This document shows, in pieces, positions 57,570-64,000 of a stretch of DNA of 64,000 nucleotides. A model generated the notes under the pieces. The model ran no database searches. It worked only from the letters and a program-made list of their open reading frames with translations, and was not told the origin of the DNA. Position 1 is the first letter of the stretch, and each line of letters begins with the position of its first letter. The stretch is taken from the NCBI RefSeq assembly GCF_047729875.1, contig NZ_CP159826.1, positions 3,162,001 through 3,226,000 of the forward strand, written 5' to 3'. The stretch is from Marimicrobium sp913061115. GTDB taxonomy: Bacteria > Pseudomonadota > Gammaproteobacteria > Pseudomonadales > Halieaceae. Position numbers and translations under genes: made by a program.

Positions 57570-58601
57570 TCAGGGCAACAGGCCAATCTGATGCAAGCCT
57601 GCCTTCTCATTCAGACCGAGCATGATATTCATATTTTGAACAGCCTGCCCAGACGCACCCTTAACCAGATTATCTATGGTTACCATGACCACCACTGTGC
57701 TCCTATCTTGCGGCACCGCTACCGAAATCTGGCACCTGTTTGCGCCTTTTACCGTACGTGTTTGCGGGAAGATACCCGCTGGCATTACATCGACAAACGG
57801 CTCTTGGGCATACCAATCTTCATACAGCGCCTGCAGGTCTTCAGCCTCGCCTCGCAATTGCGCAAACAATGTCGAGTGAATACCGCGCACGATCGGCAAC
57901 AGGTGCGGCACAAAGGTTACATGGGCCTGTTGCGCGGCAATATCCGACAAACCCTGTTCGATCTCCGGAAGATGACGGTGCCCATTCACCCCGTAAGCCT
58001 TGAAACTGTCTGCCGTCTCACTGAGTAAATTGTCAATATTGGCCTGACGTCCAGCACCGCTAACGCCCGATGCTGAGCTCGCAATAAGGTGTTGGGTATC
58101 CACCAAGCCGCGCGCCAACAGCGGCATAAAGCCCAATTGCACCGACGTCGGGTAACAGCCCGGGCAAGCCACCAGACGGGCGGCTGCGATCTTCTCACGG
58201 TTAAGCTCCGGCAAGCCGTATACCGCTTCGGCCAGCAGCTCGGGACTCGCATGCGCTTCACCGTACCATTGGGACCACAAACCAGCATCTCGAATACGAT
58301 AATCTGCCGATAAATCCACAACTCTGGCGCCAGCAGCCAGCAATTCCGGCACCAGATTCATAGCAACATTATGTGGCGTAGCGAAAAAGACTATATCGCA
58401 AGCCCCCAGTGTCCCCACATCAGGCTCCTGAAAAATCAGATCATAGTATCCACGCAGGTTAGGAAACAAATCATCGACCCGTCGACCACACTCCGCACGT
58501 GAGGTTATGACGACCACCTCTGCCTCGTCATGCGTGGCTAACAGGCGCAGCAACTCAACCCCTGTATAACCAGTACCTCCAACTATGCCCACCTTCACCA
58601 T
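57570..58601 (-). CDS. argC: N-acetyl-gamma-glutamyl-phosphate reductase
   Basis: NADPH-dependent arginine biosynthesis enzyme of 343 residues. The cofactor loop VGIVGGTGYTGVELLRLL starts at residue 3. The catalytic cysteine is in CPGCYPTSVQ and the His partner in NGHRHLPEI. The frame is open to 58751, but the ATG at 58601 gives the normal family start. Confidence 0.97.
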   Translation of the reverse strand: MVKVGIVGGTGYTGVELLRLLATHDEAEVVVITSRAECGRRVDDLFPNLRGYYDLIFQEPDVGTLGACDIVFFATPHNVAMNLVPELLAAGARVVDLSADYRIRDAGLWSQWYGEAHASPELLAEAVYGLPELNREKIAAARLVACPGCYPTSVQLGFMPLLARGLVDTQHLIASSASGVSGAGRQANIDNLLSETADSFKAYGVNGHRHLPEIEQGLSDIAAQQAHVTFVPHLLPIVRGIHSTLFAQLRGEAEDLQALYEDWYAQEPFVDVMPAGIFPQTRTVKGANRCQISVAVPQDRSTVVVMVTIDNLVKGASGQAVQNMNIMLGLNEKAGLHQIGLLP

Positions 58602-58850
58602 GTCTCTATCCACACTCGTCCTAGGGTAACTTCGCCGACCCGCTTCGCAGGTCGAGTAACGCAAAGGGCTATCTATCGAGCCCAAAACGGCAGGCCAATA
58701 GTATAAAAGTAATACGCTGCAAGATAACTGGTAATATTCTCCTTTTGACAAACACTAAAGTTCAACGGTGCGCCATTTTCTGAACCCGTACAGACGATTG
58801 CTGAACAATGACGACTCTATTATGGCCTGTTCCGGGCGCGTGAGCGCCTG

Positions 58851-59081
58851 ATGGCACGCGATCTGCCTAACCCGCTACCGGCACTGGCCGAAATCCGACG
58901 CTGGACTTTTGCCCCTGCCCCAATGCAAGCTACCGTGCGTCAGGCTATGGACATTAGGCGCACAAACACCGCAGAGGCCGTTTGTATCGATGAACGCAGT
59001 CCTAATACTAGCAAGCAGATATTGCATGATCTCTTAACCCGAGAGAATATCGAGAAATTCTCGCTGGCAAGTATGCTCTAA
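58851..59081 (+). CDS. Small unknown protein upstream of hemJ
   Basis: A 76-codon frame. No family is recognised. The C-terminal half is charged and helical (SKQILHDLLTRENIEKF). The reading frame remains open and coding-like for about a dozen codons upstream of the ATG (LYYGLFRARERL) to a stop at 58809, with no usual start codon there. The 5' end may therefore be misplaced or eroded. It ends about 36 bases before hemJ. Confidence 0.42.
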   Translation: MARDLPNPLPALAEIRRWTFAPAPMQATVRQAMDIRRTNTAEAVCIDERSPNTSKQILHDLLTRENIEKFSLASML

Positions 59082-59116
59082 TAGCTTAAACACTGTGTTA
59101 CAGACGAGGTAACAAA

Positions 59117-59536
59117 ATGCTGTGGCTGAAGGCCTTCCATATCATATTCGTTGTGTGCTGGTTCGCAGGTCTTTTTTACCTGCCCCGAATCTTTGTGTAC
59201 TACGCTGCCAGTGAGCAGCAGGCGGTGCGCGAACAACTCGCCGTTATGGCCCGCAAACTGTACCGCTTTGTCACTCCTTTTATGGTGATTGCCGTCGCCC
59301 TAGGCATTGTCATGATCGCGATGAACCCGGATTATTACTTGGCCGCCCGCTGGATGTGGCTGAAGCTCGGCGGTGTCGCCTGTCTCATTGTTTATCACAT
59401 TATCTGTGGCCGCTATGTCCGAGCGATAAACGACCACCGCAACCAACATAATCATGTGTTCTACCGCTTTTTTAATGAGGTTCCGGTACTCTTCCTCTTC
59501 GCCATCGTGATCCTGGCGATAGTGAAGCCCTTTTGA
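59117..59536 (+). CDS. hemJ: Protoporphyrinogen IX oxidase HemJ
   Basis: A 139-residue four-helix membrane protein. The opening MLWLKAFHIIFVVCWFAGLF and KARWMWLKLGG-type helix fit HemJ, which oxidises protoporphyrinogen IX and binds haem through a conserved histidine in the first helix (KAFHI). GAGG precedes the ATG. It stands beside hemL and hemB, giving a haem-biosynthesis cluster. Confidence 0.93.
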   Translation: MLWLKAFHIIFVVCWFAGLFYLPRIFVYYAASEQQAVREQLAVMARKLYRFVTPFMVIAVALGIVMIAMNPDYYLAARWMWLKLGGVACLIVYHIICGRYVRAINDHRNQHNHVFYRFFNEVPVLFLFAIVILAIVKPF

Positions 59537-59624
59537 GGGCACTGGATATTTCGCGCTACAGCATTGATAATTTCGACCCAGCCAGCACTCCGCGTGAGCG
59601 GATTTTTCCACGAATAGGACAACC

Positions 59625-60905
59625 ATGAACACTTCGAAACAATTATTTAAACGTGCACAAAAATATATCCCAGGCGGGGTTAACTCGCCCGTACGAGCCT
59701 TCAAGGCCGTTGGCGGCACCCCGGTGTTTGTTGATCGCAGTGAGGGGCCATACATTTTTGACTGTGAGGGTAAACGCTATATCGATTATGTTTTATCCTG
59801 GGGTCCCATGCTGATGGGGCACAATCACCCCGCAGTGCGTGAAGCGGTTATACGGCAATGTGAAAAAGGGCTTAGTTTTGGCACTCCCACAGAGCTGGAA
59901 ATAGAGCTGGCAGAAAGAATTTGCAACATAATGCCTGGGATGGACATGGTCCGCATGGTGAATTCAGGCACCGAAGCCACCATGAGCGCCATTCGTCTCG
60001 CGCGTGGCTTTACCGGCCGGGACACCATCGTCAAATTTGAGGGTTGCTATCACGGACACTCTGACTCTCTGCTGGTGAAGGCAGGCTCTGGCGCACTCAC
60101 CTTAGGCGTACCCAGTTCTCCCGGCGTTCCCGCCGTGCTGGCTGATCTCACTCTTACCCTGACCTATAACGATATCGACGGCTTGCGCCAAGCATTCGCC
60201 GAACACGGAGAGCGCATTGCCTGTGCCATTGTGGAACCTGTGACCGGCAATATGAACTGTATACCGCCCGCACCGGGGTTCCTGGAAGCACTGCGCTCCG
60301 TTTGCACAGACAGCGGAGCGGTGCTCATACTGGATGAAGTCATGACCGGCTTTCGTTTTGGCTTGCAGGGCGCTCAAGGCTACTATGGTATCGAAGCCGA
60401 CATAACTGCGCTGGGCAAGGTTATCGGTGGAGGTATGCCCGTGGGTGCCTTTGGCGGCAAGCGTGAAATCATGGAGCAGATTGCGCCGCTTGGTCCGGTG
60501 TATCAGGCGGGAACGCTGTCAGGCAACCCCATTGCAATGACCGCTGGGCTGGCTACCTTGGATATCATCTCCCAACCGGGATTCTACCAGCCTGTTTTCG
60601 AGCGCACGACGCGCTTATGCGAGGGCCTCAGTCAAGCGGCCGCTGCAGCGGGTGTTCCGTATACCACCAACCACGCTGGCACCATGTTTGGTGGTTTCTT
60701 TACCAGCGTGTCGAGCGTCACTAATTACCAACAAGTCATGGCCTGTGACAGTGCAGCGTTCAATCGATTTTTCCATCAGATGCTGGAACAAGGTGTGTAT
60801 CTTGCCCCTGCACCCTACGAGGCAGGTTTTATGTCCAGTGCTCATAGTGATGATGACATTGCTCAAACTATTGATATAGCCAGAGCTGCCTTTGCCAGTC
60901 TTTAA
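59625..60905 (+). CDS. hemL: Glutamate-1-semialdehyde 2,1-aminomutase
   Basis: PLP-dependent enzyme making 5-aminolevulinate in the C5 pathway. The 426-residue protein has the signature PGGVNSPVRAF near the start and VLILDEVMTGFRFG for the cofactor ring. The PLP lysine is in ALGKVIGGGMPVGAFGG. Length and motifs are standard. AGGA precedes the ATG. hemB follows after 14 bases. Confidence 0.98.
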   Translation: MNTSKQLFKRAQKYIPGGVNSPVRAFKAVGGTPVFVDRSEGPYIFDCEGKRYIDYVLSWGPMLMGHNHPAVREAVIRQCEKGLSFGTPTELEIELAERICNIMPGMDMVRMVNSGTEATMSAIRLARGFTGRDTIVKFEGCYHGHSDSLLVKAGSGALTLGVPSSPGVPAVLADLTLTLTYNDIDGLRQAFAEHGERIACAIVEPVTGNMNCIPPAPGFLEALRSVCTDSGAVLILDEVMTGFRFGLQGAQGYYGIEADITALGKVIGGGMPVGAFGGKREIMEQIAPLGPVYQAGTLSGNPIAMTAGLATLDIISQPGFYQPVFERTTRLCEGLSQAAAAAGVPYTTNHAGTMFGGFFTSVSSVTNYQQVMACDSAAFNRFFHQMLEQGVYLAPAPYEAGFMSSAHSDDDIAQTIDIARAAFASL

Positions 60906-60919
60906 CTGAGGATTATCCT

Positions 60920-61927
60920 ATGGTATTCAGCACACAGCGCGGTATGTTCCCTCAGAGTCGTATGCGCCGCCTAAGAGCCAATGAGTTTTCACGTCGGCTG
61001 GTACGAGAAAACACGCTTAGCCCGGCAGACCTGATTTTTCCGGTTTTCGTCGTCGACGGTAGTAATCAACGTGAGGCTATCGCTTCTATGCCGGGCATAG
61101 AGCGACTGAGTATCGACTTGCTGGTGAAACAGGCCAAGATCGTGCAGCAAATGGGTATTCCCGCCATTGCGCTATTCCCTGTCGTCGCCGCCGAACAAAA
61201 AACCTTGCTGGCAGAGGAAGCGTTTAACCCCGACGGCTTGGTCCAACGCGCGGTGCGCGCGCTAAAAGATGCGTTGCCGGAGCTGGGCGTGATCACTGAT
61301 GTGGCGCTGGATCCCTTCACTACCCATGGACAGGACGGCATCATCGACGCCAGCGGATACGTGTTAAATGATGTCACCACCGAAGTACTGGTGAAACAGG
61401 CACTGTCCCACGCTGCAGCAGGCGCTGATGTGGTAGCACCCTCGGACATGATGGACGGCCGCATTGGTGCCATCCGACAAGATCTGGAACGAGCCAGTTT
61501 CCACAACACTTTGATTATGGCTTACTCCGCTAAGTATGCTTCTGCGTATTATGGCCCCTTTCGCGATGCCGTCGGCTCAAGCAGCACTATAAAAGGGGGA
61601 AACAAGTTCAGCTACCAGATGGACCCCGCCAACAGTAACGAGGCATTACACGAATGTGCGCTGGATCTCTTTGAGGGTGCAGACATGATCATGGTAAAAC
61701 CGGGCATGCCCTATCTGGACATCGTACGCCGAGTGAAGGACGAGCTGCAGGCGCCCACGTTTGCGTATCAGGTCAGTGGTGAATATGCCATGCAAGTAGC
61801 CGCCTTCGAGCGCGGCTGGCTACCTCGTGAGGCGGTAATACTGGAATCTCTGGTGGCCTTCAAACGTGCGGGCTGTGATGGAATTCTCACCTACTTTGCG
61901 CTCGAAGCTGCTCAGGCACTAAGCTAG
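60920..61927 (+). CDS. hemB: Delta-aminolevulinic acid dehydratase (porphobilinogen synthase)
   Basis: Condenses two aminolevulinates into porphobilinogen. The 335-residue protein has the two active-site lysines in AYSAKYASAYYGPFR and MIMVKPGMPYLD. The metal-binding region reads ALDPFTTHGQDGI, where the zinc cysteines are replaced by Asp and other residues. This places it with the magnesium-type enzymes of Pseudomonas. GAGGA precedes the ATG. Confidence 0.98.
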   Translation: MVFSTQRGMFPQSRMRRLRANEFSRRLVRENTLSPADLIFPVFVVDGSNQREAIASMPGIERLSIDLLVKQAKIVQQMGIPAIALFPVVAAEQKTLLAEEAFNPDGLVQRAVRALKDALPELGVITDVALDPFTTHGQDGIIDASGYVLNDVTTEVLVKQALSHAAAGADVVAPSDMMDGRIGAIRQDLERASFHNTLIMAYSAKYASAYYGPFRDAVGSSSTIKGGNKFSYQMDPANSNEALHECALDLFEGADMIMVKPGMPYLDIVRRVKDELQAPTFAYQVSGEYAMQVAAFERGWLPREAVILESLVAFKRAGCDGILTYFALEAAQALS

Positions 61928-61944
61928 CCTGCTAGAGCCCTATT

Positions 61945-62079
61945 GTGCGCTTTCGTTTGTCCTTGTGCTTTATTCTCACGCTGCTAAGTCCATCAGGCTA
62001 TGCGCAATGCGACTGTCTTTGGCAAGGCTCTTTTAGTGACATTCAAGCCGACACTGATCACATGGTAGATTCTGTGTAA
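61945..62079 (+). pseudogene. Remnant of a secreted cysteine-containing protein
   Basis: A 44-codon frame from GTG, 17 bases after hemB. It encodes a good signal peptide (LSLCFILTLLSPSGYAQ) followed by CDCLWQGSFSDIQADTDHM and stops at 62079. A mature part of about 22 residues is too short for a folded protein. It looks like the 5' end of a longer secreted-protein gene cut off here. A functional mini-peptide cannot be excluded. The rest of the 304-base gap to 62232 shows no other gene. Confidence 0.5.
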
Positions 62080-62231
62080 GGTAAAAAAATAACGAGTCTC
62101 TTGTGCAGGCCAGCAAGAAAGATTCGGCATTGCGCAAGTTGATACTTGATACACGCTCTTTCCTGAGAAACAACAATTAGTCTGTATATTATGGTATTGT
62201 ACGCGCGAATTTGCGTCCTCAGGTACTGCTA

Positions 62232-63086
62232 ATGTCCCCGCTCCAGCCCCCTTCGGACAGTACATTTGAAGCTGAAGTTGGAGCAGGCCAGCGCTTTCGG
62301 TTTGGTCGCAACTGGAAGCGCTTTCTCAAAAACGTCAACGAAGAGCAGATTGAGGAAGCCAGGTTGCGACTGGCTCAGTTTCTGGGGGATGACCTTAACG
62401 GTCGCGATTTCCTGGATATTGGTAGTGGTAGCGGGCTCCATAGTCTTGCGGCTCGGCGGATGGGCGCAAGAGTGACATCATTTGATTTTGACCCGGACTC
62501 AGTCGCGGCGACATCATTTACCAAGGCGCATTTTGCGTCAGAGGATACTGAATGGGCGATCGGTGGTGGGTCGGTATTGGACACAGCTTACCTGAGCCAG
62601 CTGGGGCAATATGATATCGTATATTCATGGGGCGTCCTGCATCATACAGGCGCTATGTGGGAAGCCTTAGAGAACACCAAGCCCCTGTTGAAACCTGGTG
62701 GTCTACTCTACATCGCCATCTACAACGATCGTGGCGAAACCAGCCAGATGTGGCTCAAGCGCAAGCAGCGTTACTGCAGCTTGCCAAAGATACTGAAGCC
62801 GTTTTATTTCCTGTCCATTTACGGGCCCCATGAAATCAAGAAAATGTTCAAATCCATCAAGAAGGGCAAATTCTCTGAATATTTTGCAAGCTGGACCGCC
62901 TACAAACGCGAACGTGGTATGACGCGTGTGTACGATATGATTGATTGGCTGGGCGGGTTGCCCTACGAGTTTGCTTCGGTAGCAGCGTTAACTGATTTCT
63001 ATGAGAAGGATGGGTTCAAGCTCGAGAAGTTGATCGAAAATTCCAATACCGGTTGTCACGAGTTATTGTTTCGCCGTTCCGCCTGA
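62232..63086 (+). CDS. Class I SAM-dependent methyltransferase
   Basis: A 284-residue methyltransferase. Motif I is FLDIGSGSGLHSLAARRMG, followed by an acidic loop at the end of strand 2 (VTSFDFDPDSV) and the motif IVYSWGVLHHTGAMWEALEN around motif II. The substrate is unknown; a C-terminal extension (about 170-284) is rich in Lys/Tyr. The ATG at 62232 with AGGT seven bases upstream is preferred over the TTG at 62211. It may have inserted beside the truncated remnant. Confidence 0.87.
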   Translation: MSPLQPPSDSTFEAEVGAGQRFRFGRNWKRFLKNVNEEQIEEARLRLAQFLGDDLNGRDFLDIGSGSGLHSLAARRMGARVTSFDFDPDSVAATSFTKAHFASEDTEWAIGGGSVLDTAYLSQLGQYDIVYSWGVLHHTGAMWEALENTKPLLKPGGLLYIAIYNDRGETSQMWLKRKQRYCSLPKILKPFYFLSIYGPHEIKKMFKSIKKGKFSEYFASWTAYKRERGMTRVYDMIDWLGGLPYEFASVAALTDFYEKDGFKLEKLIENSNTGCHELLFRRSA

Positions 63087-63239
63087 ATGTTTCCTTCCCC
63101 GGGGGTTATCATTCGACGGGCTGCGCTCTCCACCACGATTGAAACATAAGCACTAACCATTACAGTTCAGAGTGATTGGCCCAGCCGTAAGGCCATTATT
63201 TGAGACAAACGTTGTCTGCATGCGGTATAAATACGGCAA

Positions 63240-64000
63240 ATGAACAACAAAACTCTAATACAATCTAAACGCTCATTCCTATCGACGCTCAACAAGCTTC
63301 CAGATTGGCTGTTCCGCTTGTGTACCAGAAGCTCTGTTTACGACGAGTTGAACGAGGAGCATTATCGCCAGCGTATACTCGTGATGATCAGCTGTTTTTG
63401 GTTATTATCATCGGTCTTTTTCAGTGTTCTGACTCCCCTGCTTATCAAGCTTGATTTTCGCGGCCAAATGGTTGCACAGGCCTTATTTTTTAGCACTATA
63501 TTCGGCGTCGTCATCAGCATGTTGGTTTTGCGCTTTACCGGCAATCGAATCAAAGCGCTCAACGTTATGCTTTTGATTTATACCAGCGCTTTTACTATCG
63601 CATGCCTTATCTTTGGCGGCTCACAATCCCCCACTTATCCACTTCTCATACTGGCACCGGCGATAGCTGCCATCGCTGGCAGCATTGTCATCAGCGCATG
63701 CTGGGGATTACTTGTCGTAATCATCTGGGCGGGCGTATTTATAGCGGAGAGTAATGGTATCCCATACACACAAATCATTGCGCCTGAGAGTCGGAGCCTA
63801 GCCACGCTATTGGCCTGCTCAGCGCTAGCTATTGCTGTAGTCAGCGTGATCATTATTTACGCGGAGATGAACAAGGCACTAAGACTCAGCCTGCAGAACA
63901 CTAACTTAGAGCTGGAGCACTTATCGTCCCACGACCAGTTGACCCAGTTGCCCAATCGCAGAGTCTATAACGAACGCATAGAGAACGCCCTACACCGTGC
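63240..64000 (+). CDS. Membrane-bound GGDEF-type diguanylate cyclase (3'-truncated by window edge)
   Basis: The visible 253 residues hold about six hydrophobic helices (about 48-70, 78-97, 103-125, 128-145, 148-165 and 190-210). A short linker follows, then the start of a GGDEF domain: LSSHDQLTQLPNRRVYNERI, the characteristic first helix and loop. The GGDEF motif itself lies beyond the edge. It should make cyclic di-GMP at the inner membrane in response to an unknown signal. Confidence 0.85.
   Translation, partial: MNNKTLIQSKRSFLSTLNKLPDWLFRLCTRSSVYDELNEEHYRQRILVMISCFWLLSSVFFSVLTPLLIKLDFRGQMVAQALFFSTIFGVVISMLVLRFTGNRIKALNVMLLIYTSAFTIACLIFGGSQSPTYPLLILAPAIAAIAGSIVISACWGLLVVIIWAGVFIAESNGIPYTQIIAPESRSLATLLACSALAIAVVSVIIIYAEMNKALRLSLQNTNLELEHLSSHDQLTQLPNRRVYNERIENALHR

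Overview
The window looks like a chromosomal segment of a marine gammaproteobacterium, probably Cellvibrionales/Halieaceae-like. This rests on the tyrS / mepM-anmK / erpA / DUF6776 / argC / hemJ / hemL / hemB neighbourhood, which resembles the Pseudomonas-type order, on a gammaproteobacterial 16S-Ile-Ala-23S-5S operon, and on the make-up of the housekeeping genes. The assignment is by recognition only; no search was run. Both window edges cut genes: rsgA on the left and a GGDEF protein on the right.

Layout. 1-17.4 kb is mostly housekeeping: rsgA, psd, a PIN-PhoH ATPase, an RNase II, asnS, an SDR, a PPOX-fold protein, a short cysH, an orphan ParA, an Fe-ADH, an FklB-type isomerase, a Nudix hydrolase, cinA, pdxH and a gamma-glutamyltransferase predicted to be a lipoprotein. 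18.3-32.7 kb is a 13-gene co-directional block with overlapping or nearly abutting genes, and it is the most unusual part. It encodes a TPR/TonB-C-like protein, a low-complexity lipoprotein, three further lipoproteins or envelope proteins, a TPR membrane protein, a PEGA-repeat/FGE-fold membrane protein, a small secreted protein, a MotA/TolQ/ExbB-type channel, an actin-fold-like protein with an FHA-like tail, two von Willebrand A proteins whose N-terminal helix resembles TolR/ExbD, and an M48 metalloprotease lipoprotein. Together they suggest a proton-motive-force-driven envelope machine that I cannot match to a named system.

32.7-38.4 kb carries DUF2288, a secreted allene-oxide-cyclase-like barrel protein, a Kazal-like lipoprotein coupled to a dicarboxylate/amino-acid symporter, an M20 peptidase, a CBS-pair protein and an exported unknown. 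38.7-46.2 kb looks like an accessory island: a phytanoyl-CoA dioxygenase-like enzyme, two tail-to-tail FkbM methyltransferase paralogues whose 3' ends form a perfect 26-bp inverted repeat, a radical SAM/SPASM protein, an NTF2-like protein, a sulfotransferase and an aldolase-SDR fusion. These are the kinds of enzymes that modify a glycan, lipid or small metabolite.

46.3-52.1 kb is a complete rRNA operon on the minus strand (16S, tRNA-Ile, tRNA-Ala, 23S, 5S) with terminator, boxA elements and a stringent-type promoter. 52.3-62 kb returns to core genes: tyrS, mepM, anmK, erpA, argC and the haem genes hemJ, hemL and hemB. A truncated secreted-protein remnant and a methyltransferase follow, and the window ends inside a membrane-bound diguanylate cyclase.
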